Made by a program: the position numbers and the translations under genes. A stretch of 64,000 bases of DNA from Alphaproteobacteria bacterium (GTDB taxonomy: Bacteria > Pseudomonadota > Alphaproteobacteria > Paracaedibacterales > CAITNM01), in NCBI GenBank assembly GCA_021298215.1, contig JAJTEE010000003.1, positions 1-64,000 on the forward strand. Reading direction: 5' to 3'. Position 1 is the first letter of the stretch, and every line of letters begins with the position of its first letter. The notes under the pieces are model-generated. The model was not told the origin of the DNA. It saw only the letters and a list, made by a program, of their open reading frames with translations, and searched no databases. Shown one piece after another: positions 8,527-17,404 of the stretch.

Positions 8527-8940
8527 ATGAAAGTTATACATTTCACTTTAGAATCTATTGGCCAAGCAGCACGAGAGGTGAGTTTTTTGCTCAAGCCTGG
8601 AATGCCATTGCTGCTGTATGGAGAAATGGGCGCTGGAAAGACAACGCTTACAAAGCATATTGTACTGTCACTTGAGTGCTGTGAAGAAGTTACAAGCCCT
8701 ACGTTTACGATTATGCAATCTTATGTGACAGTTCTTGGTACATTATGGCACATTGATTTGTACAGGTTGGATGAGCATTCGACAGATGAACTTGGACTGG
8801 AAGAGCTTAATAAGCAAGACATGATGATTGTTGAATGGCCTGAAAGATTAAGAGCAAAATTTTTTTTAACGTATACAAAGGCAACATTAAAAGTTCTTGA
8901 AAATGGTACTCGAGAATTAGTGTTGGAGGTAGTGAATTGA
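8527..8940 (+). CDS. tsaE: tRNA t6A-modification ATPase TsaE
   Basis: TsaE (YjeE) is the ATPase that assists TsaB/TsaD in making t6A on ANN-decoding tRNAs. I choose the ATG at 8527, giving 137 residues and the normal family N-terminus. An upstream in-frame start at 8452 would add 25 hydrophobic residues that look non-native. Visible are Walker A GEMGAGKTT (32-40), SPTFTIMQSY, and WHIDLYRL with the usual aspartate. It overlaps amgK (stop TGA within TTGA at 8937-8940), an arrangement with amgK and murU that is common in Alphaproteobacteria. Confidence 0.93.
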   Translation: MKVIHFTLESIGQAAREVSFLLKPGMPLLLYGEMGAGKTTLTKHIVLSLECCEEVTSPTFTIMQSYVTVLGTLWHIDLYRLDEHSTDELGLEELNKQDMMIVEWPERLRAKFFLTYTKATLKVLENGTRELVLEVVN

Positions 8941-9917
8941 GCGAACGTAGTCCTGATTTTTTAAACAAGTATGATAATTTTGAAAAGCAGTATTTAACAG
9001 CGGATTTTTCTCCACGCAAATATTTTAGATGGATAAACGGCGGATCTACTTTTGTGTTAATGGATTGTCCAAACATTGATTCATTAAAAGCATTTATGCG
9101 AATGGATAAGTATTTAATATCTCAAGGTTTAAGTGCGCCTGAGATTATTGAAGCAGATGAAGAGAATGGGTATTTGCTTTTGGAAGATTTCGGTGATGCG
9201 ACTTATACAAAAGTTTTGCAAACAAGTCCTCAACGAGAGCAAGAACTTTATACATCGGCGGTTGATGTATTGATACATTTGCAAGAGCGCAGTGATACAA
9301 CAGTATCCTTTGTAAAAGACTATACAGTTGAGTTTGGGCTTACTAAGGTGGAACAATTTTTACTTCATTATTATCCCAAAGTGATGAACGAAGATGTATC
9401 AGAAATAGATAAAAATAGTTATTTGAATTCGTGGAAAAGCGCTTTGGAGTTAGCTTTGCAGACAAAAAAAAGTATTTTTATGCGCGATTATCACGTGGAT
9501 AATTTGATGGATTTAAAAGAAAGGGCCAGGCCAAAAAATGTTGGTTTGCTCGACTTTCAAGATGCTGTCTGGGCCCCTGTAGCAGGAGATTTAGTCTCTT
9601 TACTCGAAGATGCGCGCAGGGAGGTTTCAGTAGAGTTAACAAATCACTTATGGAAAAGATTTTTAGATGCGCATCCTAAAGGCGATCACCAAGAAATTTA
9701 TGTGGCTGGTCTTATTCTAAGTGCAGTTCGTCATGCGCGTATTTTAGGACTTTTTACAAAAGTTGCGGTTGAGCGTGGTGATAAAAGATTTTTAAAACAA
9801 ATTCCTCATTTGTGGAACATGTTGAACCGATGCTGCTTGATTGAGGAATTGAAGCCTGTGCGGCAGTGGTTTGATATACATGTACCGAACGCAAAGCGAG
9901 TAATTCCTATATTATGA
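8937..9917 (+). CDS. amgK: N-acetylmuramate/N-acetylglucosamine kinase (AmgK-type phosphotransferase)
   Basis: The 326-residue protein is an aminoglycoside-phosphotransferase-fold kinase: YLLLEDFGD (hinge), catalytic FMRDYHVDNLM (about residues 181-191) and the metal-binding LLDFQDAVWAP. Together with the following murU it fits AmgK, which phosphorylates anomeric MurNAc/GlcNAc in peptidoglycan recycling. Translation should start at TTG 8937, because GGAGGT at 8925-8930 lies at ideal spacing and the start overlaps the tsaE stop. The gene ends in an ATGA overlap with murU. Confidence 0.9.
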   Translation: MSERSPDFLNKYDNFEKQYLTADFSPRKYFRWINGGSTFVLMDCPNIDSLKAFMRMDKYLISQGLSAPEIIEADEENGYLLLEDFGDATYTKVLQTSPQREQELYTSAVDVLIHLQERSDTTVSFVKDYTVEFGLTKVEQFLLHYYPKVMNEDVSEIDKNSYLNSWKSALELALQTKKSIFMRDYHVDNLMDLKERARPKNVGLLDFQDAVWAPVAGDLVSLLEDARREVSVELTNHLWKRFLDAHPKGDHQEIYVAGLILSAVRHARILGLFTKVAVERGDKRFLKQIPHLWNMLNRCCLIEELKPVRQWFDIHVPNAKRVIPIL

Positions 9918-10621
9918 TGAATATTTCTTCCACCGCAATGATATTAGCAGCAGGGTTTGGTAAACGCCTTGGAGATATCACAAAAAATACGCCGAAACCG
10001 CTGGTATCGATTGGCGATACATGCTGTTTAGACATATCCGTCAATGCATTAAAACAAGCAGGTTTTAAGCGAATTATTATTAATACGCATTATCTTGCTG
10101 AGCAGATTGAAGCGTATGTAAAATGTTATCGTGATGTGGAAATCATTTTAAGTCATGAAGAGGTGCTTCTTGAAACAGCGGGAGGCATTCGTAAGGTGCT
10201 AGAAGAATTTGGTGATAAACCTTTTGTGGTGATAAATGCGGATATGTATTGGCAAGATACGAATCCTTCGGTGATTCATCGTATGGCTAAGGGGATGCGA
10301 GAAATGGATGATTTTTGCTTATGCGTCACGCCGCTTGAAAATGCACAAGGTCATCCAGGTAAGGGAGATTTTGTATTTGAAAATGGACAAATGCGCAAAC
10401 CAACAGAGTCTGATTCGGTGCAGGATCGTTATGTATACATAGGCGTGCAATTGGTTAATCCAAGAATTATAGCACCTTTGAAAATAGAACCGCTGGCATT
10501 GCCAGGCTTGTATGCAAAAGCTTTACAACAGCAATCTTTAAAAGGCTGTATTTTTGAAGGTACCTGGATTGATGTGGGTAGTATTGAGGGTCTGACATTA
10601 GCAAGAAATTTAAGCGCATAA
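9914..10621 (+). CDS. murU: N-acetylmuramate alpha-1-phosphate uridylyltransferase
   Basis: The 235-residue nucleotidyltransferase has the signature AMILAAGFGKRLGDIT with TPKPLVSIGD, and VVINADMYW as the acidic metal site. With AmgK it forms the recycling bypass making UDP-MurNAc directly from MurNAc. The start overlaps the amgK stop (ATGA at 9914-9917), so the two are translationally coupled. Length and order fit MurU; a general sugar-1-phosphate nucleotidyltransferase is the alternative. Confidence 0.9.
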   Translation: MMNISSTAMILAAGFGKRLGDITKNTPKPLVSIGDTCCLDISVNALKQAGFKRIIINTHYLAEQIEAYVKCYRDVEIILSHEEVLLETAGGIRKVLEEFGDKPFVVINADMYWQDTNPSVIHRMAKGMREMDDFCLCVTPLENAQGHPGKGDFVFENGQMRKPTESDSVQDRYVYIGVQLVNPRIIAPLKIEPLALPGLYAKALQQQSLKGCIFEGTWIDVGSIEGLTLARNLSA

Positions 10622-10717
10622 GATATTGCATAAAGCTTATTAAACAATTTTGCATTAACGAATTATTAAGGCAAATCATGAGATCATAAAGATACTTAAT
10701 AGGCATCTTTATGCAAA

Positions 10718-11125
10718 ATGGTTGGTATTGTATTTATTTTGTTTTTAGTGACGCATACACTGCACGCTGAGATGGATGAGCAAAACGGAAAACGTTCTGC
10801 AAAAAATGCTTTTGTGTCAATGCGAAATACTTGGGAAGCCCTGAAGGAAGAAGCGGAGCTAAAAAAGAAAAGGAAGTTTGGTCTTGGTAATACAGCCAAT
10901 AAAGACTCAAGTAAGCAAAATACACGCCAATTAACACCAGTTAAAGTTTCTATGCTAGAAGATAAAGTTCGCTTAGCGAGCTATGAACCAGTTGCATACA
11001 AACCAGGAAAGAATTTAGATCTCACTCCTCCTCAAGAGCAGCTTAAATTAAGAACTGAAGTGCGCCATCATGAATATATAGCTCACCAACCTTTGAAACC
11101 GATGTATCTACGTGTCTCGGAATAA
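10718..11125 (+). CDS. small exported protein, unknown
   Basis: The 135-residue product has a short signal peptide (MVGIVFILFLVTHTLHA), then a charged, probably helical region (residues 20-60, rich in Lys and Glu), then a Pro/Tyr-containing tail with the related phrases YEPVAYKPG and YIAHQPLKP. No family or catalytic motif is recognised. It lies alone between murU and the transporter operon. Confidence 0.55.
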   Translation: MVGIVFILFLVTHTLHAEMDEQNGKRSAKNAFVSMRNTWEALKEEAELKKKRKFGLGNTANKDSSKQNTRQLTPVKVSMLEDKVRLASYEPVAYKPGKNLDLTPPQEQLKLRTEVRHHEYIAHQPLKPMYLRVSE

Positions 11126-11203
11126 CGCTTTCTATTGATTTTTTGTTAATAAAAAATTTATTAAATTTTATCATAATAAAAAGAAAAATTAGAATAAAAA
11201 ACA

Positions 11204-13051
11204 GTGAGCTCATCAAGCGCCTTTAACACATTAGATTTTCTTAAGCCTTTGCAACGAGCTCGATTAGCGACTGTGGCAGTTGAGGAAATTGTGCTTGCAG
11301 GTGAGACAATTTTTAAAGAAGGAGCATCATCTGAATTTTTTTATGTATTGCTTTCTGGAAAAGTTGAGCTAAAAAACAAAATTCGAAAAGAGCTTATTCA
11401 CAGAGATAATTTTTTTGGAACAGAAGTACCTTGTGGAATTGAGCAGTATCTTTTTACTGCTGTAGCTAAAAGTAAATGCAAACTTTTAAAAATAAAAAAA
11501 GATATTTTGTACGATACAATTGATCATCTAGATTTACAAAAATTTCAGAAGCGCTTTTTACAAAATTTCGTTGGTGCATTTTATCCTAAAAATTTTCTTG
11601 TGTTTAAGAAGGATTCTGTAGAGCGGTTATTTGCTCAAGCAGATCGATTTTGGATTGATTGCATAGGTTGGGTATTAGCGGCAATTGTTCCTTTTATTAC
11701 CCATTGGTTGCTTAGTAAAACTACGATGAATAATCAGAGTATGATATTTTTATCTGTTTTATCTGCGTGGTCGGTGATTGCTTCTTTTCGTTTGATGTCA
11801 GATTATGTTGCAACCATGGCAACGATTTTCCTCCTAATTGGTGGAGGTGTTGTTAAAACAAAAGTTATTTTAGCTGGATTTAGTTCCAGTAATTTTATTG
11901 TAGCATTAAGTCTTTTAGGGCTATCAAGTGTCCTTGTTTCTTCAGGTGTGATATACCGAATTCTTTTAAAAATCTTAAAGTTTTGCTCGCCTTCTTACTG
12001 GAGAGATAATCTTATTTTATTAAGTATAGGGGGCTGGTTGACGCTGGGAGTGCCTGCCTTTTTATTGCGCATGGATATGATGAAAATCTTTTACCAGGAT
12101 ACATTACGTATTCGCAATATTGCAGAAGGTACAAATCAAGCGCGAGCGATGGGATTTAGTGCTTATTGTGGGGCAGGCATTTTTTCACAAAGTATTTTAA
12201 GTGCCTCTATGATGCATTTTGTTTTATTGGGGTTATTTTGGGGGCAATACGCTAGTCGATTTGATTGGTGGGGTTGGTTTTTTGCTTCTTTAGGTTCTCT
12301 GGCCGTTCTTCTTTCTGGTTATCTTTTTATTCTTTTTACGTTTTTTGGAAGAAATGTAAAGACCGCAAAACCTAGTAAAAATAGTCCTTATTTAGATGAT
12401 ATTTTAAAGATTTTAGGGCCGACATCTTCTACGGAAAAAGCATCTCTTATTTGTATGATTGGTGCGATTATTAGCCTCGCAACCGTTAGTTTGCACGATA
12501 TAGAGCCTGATGTTATTTGCTTGCTAATCTTACTTTTTCTTTTTACGTTTCAATTTATGAACGATAAAGGATTTCAAACGCGCATCAAGTGGGATTTTTT
12601 GATTTTTATGTGCGGATTATCTGGTATTGCTTTTGCAGCCAGTGATGTGGGTTTAATTGGTTGGCTTGAAGACAATACAAAATGGATGGGCGAATATTTA
12701 AATCATCATTTTTTTGAATTAACTACTTTTATGATTCTATTTACATTAGCGGTGCAGTTGATTCTGCCCCGAGATGTGAATATCAACATCTTGAGCATTA
12801 TGTTTATCCCCTTATTTCAAAAAAATGGTGTGAGTCCATGGGTGGCGGTTTTCATCGTAAATACTATTGGAAGAATATGGTTTTTAGAATATCAAGAGCC
12901 AGAGTATACTGTGTTTTTAAGACAGTCAAAAAATTTCTCAGCTAAAGCTGCAAAGAGTCTCAAAAGGGCTCGTATGTACTTAAATATTTTTTACGTTATT
13001 TCCATTTATGTTGGGATTTTCTACTGGAAATGGATAGGAGTTTTGCAATGA
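11204..13051 (+). CDS. SLC13/DASS-like anion transporter with N-terminal cyclic-nucleotide-binding-like domain
   Basis: In this 615-residue protein, residues about 10-120 form a cNMP-binding-type jelly roll (GETIFKEGASSEFFYVLLSGKVEL, then NFFGTEV). The GE and the arginine of the phosphate-binding cassette are not conserved, so ligand binding is doubtful. Residues about 145-610 hold 12 or so hydrophobic segments resembling the SLC13/CitT sodium-anion symporters. The start is GTG at 11204 without a strong RBS. The stop overlaps the next gene (ATGA), and this is the first of three coupled genes. The transported anion is unknown; phosphate, dicarboxylate or sulfate are all possible. Confidence 0.7.
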   Translation: MSSSSAFNTLDFLKPLQRARLATVAVEEIVLAGETIFKEGASSEFFYVLLSGKVELKNKIRKELIHRDNFFGTEVPCGIEQYLFTAVAKSKCKLLKIKKDILYDTIDHLDLQKFQKRFLQNFVGAFYPKNFLVFKKDSVERLFAQADRFWIDCIGWVLAAIVPFITHWLLSKTTMNNQSMIFLSVLSAWSVIASFRLMSDYVATMATIFLLIGGGVVKTKVILAGFSSSNFIVALSLLGLSSVLVSSGVIYRILLKILKFCSPSYWRDNLILLSIGGWLTLGVPAFLLRMDMMKIFYQDTLRIRNIAEGTNQARAMGFSAYCGAGIFSQSILSASMMHFVLLGLFWGQYASRFDWWGWFFASLGSLAVLLSGYLFILFTFFGRNVKTAKPSKNSPYLDDILKILGPTSSTEKASLICMIGAIISLATVSLHDIEPDVICLLILLFLFTFQFMNDKGFQTRIKWDFLIFMCGLSGIAFAASDVGLIGWLEDNTKWMGEYLNHHFFELTTFMILFTLAVQLILPRDVNINILSIMFIPLFQKNGVSPWVAVFIVNTIGRIWFLEYQEPEYTVFLRQSKNFSAKAAKSLKRARMYLNIFYVISIYVGIFYWKWIGVLQ

Positions 13052-14112
13052 TCAATAATATTGATACAGCTAAACGCAGAACTTCATTTTTACAGTTGCT
13101 AAAGGGAATAGTTTTTTCAAGCCTTTTAGGTTTACTTTTTCTCTATAATTTTAATCGACCAAGAATCATGATTGTACACAGTTATGACCCGACAATGGAT
13201 ATTGTTAAAGATTTTGATAATGGCGCAAAGAAAACTCTTGAAAGTGAAATAGAGCCACTATTGCAGACTTACTACCTTAATATGGTCAACAAGAGCACAA
13301 TGAAAAAAAAAGTTGATGCGGGTAAGGAAGCAAGAATTTCTATTAATCGTTTTAGTCCTAATGTGCTTATTGCTGTAGGTGACGAAGCGCAGGAATTTGT
13401 AGCACAGTTCTACCTTAATCATAAGAAAGTAAAAATAATTTTTGCAGGCATTAAAGGAGATGTAAAAAAATTCAATTATATACCCGGAGAAAATGTTGAA
13501 GGAGTTATTGAAATTCCGCAAATCAATGAACTGAATATTCTTATCAAAACCATGTTTCCAAATAAAAAAAATATTAGGCTTGCGCATTTAGGCGATAGGT
13601 CGACTATCGTGAACCTAACAGAACATACTTTAATGCATCATGATTGGGACAATGTGGAATTTGAGGATTCGGTAAAAGTAACTGATGCCGATAATTTTAA
13701 AAGAGCCGCTATATTATTAAATAAACAGTGTGATGTCCTACTCATTTCAAGTTATAAAGGTTTAAAAAGTGAGTTGGAAAATGATGATGAGATCATTTCA
13801 GATGAGCTGATGCAATGGGTGTTGGATAATACGTCTGTTCCTATTATTTCAACCTTAGGGTATGCGGTTGAAGAAGGGGCGGGAGTTGCGATTGTTTCAT
13901 CTGCATACGAACAGGGCATGCTGGCTACAGGATTAGCTTTATCCATACTTGCAGAGAAAAAGAAGGTCGAAAGTGTGACGTCTAAAGTATTTGCTGTCTA
14001 TCTCAATGATAATCATATTAAAAAGCGAGGAATTCATATACCGCCAATCTACAGATCTTTTGCTATTGGAACGCAAAAATTATATGGCTGCGGCAAAGAG
14101 GCTTGCCTATGA
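13048..14112 (+). CDS. ABC_sub_bind-like (PF04392-type) binding protein, membrane-anchored
   Basis: I start at ATG 13048, which overlaps the previous stop (ATGA) and has GGAG at 13037-13040. The 354-residue product has one N-terminal hydrophobic segment (about residues 20-36), then the fold of the uncharacterised ABC substrate-binding family related to TrpX: IMIVHSYDP, VLIAVGDEAQEF, KIIFAGIKG and VPIISTLGYAVEEGAGVAIV. No ABC ATPase or permease gene is nearby. Its neighbours are the carrier upstream and a PstS-like gene downstream. It may deliver ligand to, or sense it for, the SLC13-like carrier. Confidence 0.72.
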   Translation: MINNIDTAKRRTSFLQLLKGIVFSSLLGLLFLYNFNRPRIMIVHSYDPTMDIVKDFDNGAKKTLESEIEPLLQTYYLNMVNKSTMKKKVDAGKEARISINRFSPNVLIAVGDEAQEFVAQFYLNHKKVKIIFAGIKGDVKKFNYIPGENVEGVIEIPQINELNILIKTMFPNKKNIRLAHLGDRSTIVNLTEHTLMHHDWDNVEFEDSVKVTDADNFKRAAILLNKQCDVLLISSYKGLKSELENDDEIISDELMQWVLDNTSVPIISTLGYAVEEGAGVAIVSSAYEQGMLATGLALSILAEKKKVESVTSKVFAVYLNDNHIKKRGIHIPPIYRSFAIGTQKLYGCGKEACL

Positions 14113-15044
14113 AGATTATTCTTTTTCTTATTTTGTTATCTTCATGGTATTGCGTTGAAGGTAGAATTCAAGTATGTCAAACAGGGTCTTCTTCCGTGTA
14201 TCCTTTTGCGATGAAAGTTGCTCAAGAATTTTTTAAAAAAACAAAGCATCTCGCACCCCTAATTGAAAGCACAAGCACAGGAAGAGGTTTCGTTGACTTT
14301 TGTCTTGAAAATGATTTTTGGTATGACGTTATCAGTGCCTCTAGACCTATTAAAGATCAAGAGCTTGAACAATGCAAAGGCAGGTCCAGGGTGCCAATTT
14401 TGGAAATATGCATTGGTCTTGATGGAATCGCAGTTGCTGTAAAGAAGAGTTCAAAGGGTTTTGAAAGCCTTCGTTTGCAAGATTTATTCAAAGCTATTGT
14501 TAAGAAAATCAAGGATAATGATGGGGTATTAGTTGATAATCCCTATAAAAAATGGAGTGAGATTAATCCTAAATTGCCAAATATACCTATTCGTATTTTG
14601 ATACCTTCCAAAGCGCATGGCACACGGGATGCCTTTGAACATCTTGTACTTGGAGGAGAACATGAAATTAGAGACAGCCAAGAAGTGAGAGAAATTACTG
14701 ATTATGAGTCAGCAGATAGTCATAATTTACTTTTTGAGTTTCTTGAGCGTAATTCAGGGACGCTAGCATTTGTTGGAATGAATCTTTTAAGTAATCATAC
14801 ATCTGTTAAGCCTTTGCCAATCAATGCGATAGAGCCGACTTTTATTAATATGCAGCAACAACGATATCCGCTGGTGCGAAAATTATTTATTTATTTACGA
14901 AAAGAAAACTATAGAAGAGTAGATAGCCTTAAACCTTATATAAACGAGTGGCTAAGCGCCGATGCTAGTGGTGAAGAGGGCTATCTTACAAAAATGGGAT
15001 TGATCCCACTCTCAAGAAGCTCTCAAAGGCAGAGAATTCTTTAA
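14109..15044 (+). CDS. PstS-like phosphate-binding periplasmic protein
   Basis: I start at ATG 14109, which overlaps the previous stop codon. The signal peptide is MKIILFLILLSSWYCVEG. The mature part starts IQVCQTGSSSVYPFA, the PstS phosphate-binding loop (G-S-S-x-x-x-P), followed by ESTSTGRGFVDFC, where PstS has its second ligand loop, and HGTRDAFE as a third. This is the PstS/SphX type known from PstS plus PstCAB systems, but no pstCAB genes are present here. The last of three translationally coupled genes, it probably binds phosphate or a related oxyanion. Confidence 0.82.
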   Translation: MKIILFLILLSSWYCVEGRIQVCQTGSSSVYPFAMKVAQEFFKKTKHLAPLIESTSTGRGFVDFCLENDFWYDVISASRPIKDQELEQCKGRSRVPILEICIGLDGIAVAVKKSSKGFESLRLQDLFKAIVKKIKDNDGVLVDNPYKKWSEINPKLPNIPIRILIPSKAHGTRDAFEHLVLGGEHEIRDSQEVREITDYESADSHNLLFEFLERNSGTLAFVGMNLLSNHTSVKPLPINAIEPTFINMQQQRYPLVRKLFIYLRKENYRRVDSLKPYINEWLSADASGEEGYLTKMGLIPLSRSSQRQRIL

Positions 15045-15091
15045 ATATTTACTTGGCATGACTCTTGCATAAAGTAGCAAAAGGAGTAGTC

Positions 15092-15838
15092 ATGCTTAAG
15101 CTTCTAATAGCGATACATTGTTATTTTTTGTGTCTTTTTGCAAATCCACAATATAATTCTTTTCTTAAAATGCAGGAAAAGGCACATGGTATTCCTCCGT
15201 CTTTGCTGCAGGCTATTTCTCATGTTGAATCAGGAAGAAAAGTAGCAGGAAAGATTACTCCATGGCCTTGGACCATCAATGTTGAAGGGAAAGGGTATAT
15301 TTTTGAGACAAAGCAAAAAGCCATTCAAGCAGTTGAAAAATTTCAACGGATGGGAGCAAAAAGCATTGATGTAGGAATTATGCAAATTAATTTGCGTCAC
15401 CATCCTCATGCATTTCATAATCTTGAAGAGGCTTTTGATCCTCAATTAAATATTGCTTATGGTGCTAAATTTTTAAAGCAATTATTTCTGCAGCATAAGA
15501 GCTGGAATCTTGCTGTAGGTCATTACCATTCAGCAACACCAAAGTTTCATAATGCTTATAAGCAAAGGGTATTTTCAAATTGGTCGCATCTTACTCATGC
15601 AAAAGATCAACCTCGAATTGAGCGTGCTGTTATGAAATTTGATGAGGTGGAAACCGAAGAACCGGCAAAGCCAAAAGTGGTCAGGAGGTCAGTGCCCCAA
15701 GAAATACGTCCTTTCGCAAAAGTAACAAAAGTTTATTATTCTCTTGATTCGACGGGGCCATCTGAGCCTTTAACGCCTGTAAAAACAAGTTATACATTAG
15801 AAAACTCACGAGATAAGCAGTATTATTCCCTAGATTAG
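15092..15838 (+). CDS. lytic transglycosylase (SLT domain), flagellum-associated type
   Basis: Start at ATG 15092, which has AAGGAG at 15080-15085; the upstream TTG at 15065 lacks one. The signal peptide is MLKLLIAIHCYFLCLFA. The SLT catalytic glutamate is in ISHVESGRK, followed by the long insert WPWTINVEGKGY and IDVGIMQINLRHHP, then YGAKFL and VGHYHSATP. This insert is typical of alphaproteobacterial transglycosylases found near flagellar genes. The C-terminal about 80 residues add a low-complexity tail with two copies of YYSLD. It cleaves peptidoglycan, perhaps to let the flagellum or a secretion system through. Confidence 0.88.
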   Translation: MLKLLIAIHCYFLCLFANPQYNSFLKMQEKAHGIPPSLLQAISHVESGRKVAGKITPWPWTINVEGKGYIFETKQKAIQAVEKFQRMGAKSIDVGIMQINLRHHPHAFHNLEEAFDPQLNIAYGAKFLKQLFLQHKSWNLAVGHYHSATPKFHNAYKQRVFSNWSHLTHAKDQPRIERAVMKFDEVETEEPAKPKVVRRSVPQEIRPFAKVTKVYYSLDSTGPSEPLTPVKTSYTLENSRDKQYYSLD

Positions 15839-15875
15839 GTATCAATGGTTATAGTATTTGGAAAATAGATAGCTA

Positions 15876-16766
15876 GTGCGTCCTATGACTGATTTTGAAA
15901 ATACCATTACCTGTCTTTATGGAGATGAAGGGCGGTTGTGGCTTGAGAACTTACCCAATATCGTTAATAATTTAGCACATCGATGGCAGTTATCAGAACT
16001 GCATCCTATTGATAATCTTTCCTATAACTACGTAATGTCAGGTTGGCAAAAGGAAAAACCTATTATTCTAAAATTAGGGTGTGATCCCAAAAGTTTTAAA
16101 AATGAAATTCAAGCATTAAAAGCTTTCAAAACTTTTGGAGCTATGACTGTGCTAGATCAAATGGAAGACGTTCTTCTGCTTGAGCGTGCACAACCTGGCT
16201 TATCGTTGAAATGTTATTTTCCGGATCATGATTTAAAGGCTGTGAGTATCGCTTGTGAAGTAATGAAAAAGCTGCACACTGCGCCCTATCCTGAGTATGA
16301 GTTTCCTACCATAAAAGATTGGTTAACTGTATTGGATAAAGATCACGAATTATTTATGCCGCAACTTGCAAAAGCTCGAGTTCTTAAAAATGAATTATTA
16401 AACACGATGGAGCATTCCATTTTATTGCATGGAGATTTTCATCACGAGAATATTCTTGAGCATGAAGGAGAGTGGAAAGTTATTGATCCACAAGGAGTGA
16501 TAGGCGAGCGGGCTTATGAAGTTGGTTGTTTTATGCGTAATCCGAAAGAATTAATCAAGCATCCAGATTGTCTTTATTTTTTGAAAGATAGAATTCATGC
16601 ATTTGCAAAACATTTAGATCTTGATCCTGTACGTATTGCGAAATGGTGCTACATTCAGGCCATGTTGTCAGCCGTTTGGTCGTATGAAGATAATTTATCT
16701 TACGAAAGTGCGTTGAAATTCGTATCATTATTCGAACAGCTTCTCGATGCTAGTTGGGGATTTTGA
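15876..16766 (+). CDS. APH(6)/hydroxyurea kinase family phosphotransferase
   Basis: The 296-residue protein fits the aminoglycoside/hydroxyurea resistance kinase family (PF04655, streptomycin 6-kinase type). It has the lysine strand PIILKLG, the hinge VLLLERAQPG, the catalytic HGDFHHENIL (about residues 187-196) and VIDPQGVIGERAYEVG. Substrate specificity cannot be read from the sequence, so resistance to streptomycin is only a possibility. The start may be GTG 15876 or ATG 15885. It converges with ogt, with one base between the stop codons. Confidence 0.85.
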   Translation: MRPMTDFENTITCLYGDEGRLWLENLPNIVNNLAHRWQLSELHPIDNLSYNYVMSGWQKEKPIILKLGCDPKSFKNEIQALKAFKTFGAMTVLDQMEDVLLLERAQPGLSLKCYFPDHDLKAVSIACEVMKKLHTAPYPEYEFPTIKDWLTVLDKDHELFMPQLAKARVLKNELLNTMEHSILLHGDFHHENILEHEGEWKVIDPQGVIGERAYEVGCFMRNPKELIKHPDCLYFLKDRIHAFAKHLDLDPVRIAKWCYIQAMLSAVWSYEDNLSYESALKFVSLFEQLLDASWGF

Positions 16767-16767
16767 T

Positions 16768-17313
16768 CTATACAGATTTTCTCTCAAGTTCAAGGAGCCA
16801 CTTCTTTTTTGCAATACCACTGCTATATCCGCCAAGTTTGCCATCGTGACTAATAATCCGATGACAAGGAATGATAATAGCAATATTATTCGCACCATTA
16901 GCATTGGCAACAGCCCGAAAAGCAACGGGTTTTCCGAGTGCTACAGCTTGCTCTGTATAGCTTCGTGTTTTACCATAGGGTGTTTTTAAAAGTTCATTCC
17001 ATGCACTTTTTTGAAAAGAACTGCCGGTAAGGTGTAGGGGTGTGTTGAAGGTTTTGAGTTCGCCACAAAAATACTCTTTCAGCTCAGATTCCACTAATTT
17101 AAGGATATGAGTATTGCCTGGGATAATGTTAGCTTTTGCATTTCGGCTAAATTTTTCTATTTTTTCGTCGAGTCTGTCTCTTTCAACGAATTCTAAAAAA
17201 TATAATTCTTTATCATTAGCAATAGCTACCATGAGACCAAGAGGTGTTTCAATCCAAGCAGATTTTAGCTCTTGGGGGTTGCTAAGTTGTGTTGACTGAG
17301 AGATTTTTTTCAT
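16768..17313 (-). CDS. ogt: methylated-DNA--protein-cysteine methyltransferase
   Basis: Ogt repairs O6-methylguanine by moving the alkyl group to its active-site cysteine. The 181-residue protein contains the signature IIIPCHRII with acceptor Cys150, the helix-turn-helix SFQKSAWNELLKTPYGKT, and the asparagine hinge region AVANANGANN. The N-terminal about 15 residues are an extension. It converges with the APH(6)-like gene. Its own start is 92 bp from that of the divergent GNAT gene. Confidence 0.95.
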   Translation of the reverse strand: MKKISQSTQLSNPQELKSAWIETPLGLMVAIANDKELYFLEFVERDRLDEKIEKFSRNAKANIIPGNTHILKLVESELKEYFCGELKTFNTPLHLTGSSFQKSAWNELLKTPYGKTRSYTEQAVALGKPVAFRAVANANGANNIAIIIPCHRIISHDGKLGGYSSGIAKKKWLLELERKSV

Positions 17314-17404
17314 TTTGAACTGCTCATCTTAAATGGCTAATGTAAGGTACACGATTAAAGATTTAAAAATCAATGTTTTTAAAGCCTCCATATTTGGTGA
17401 AAAA

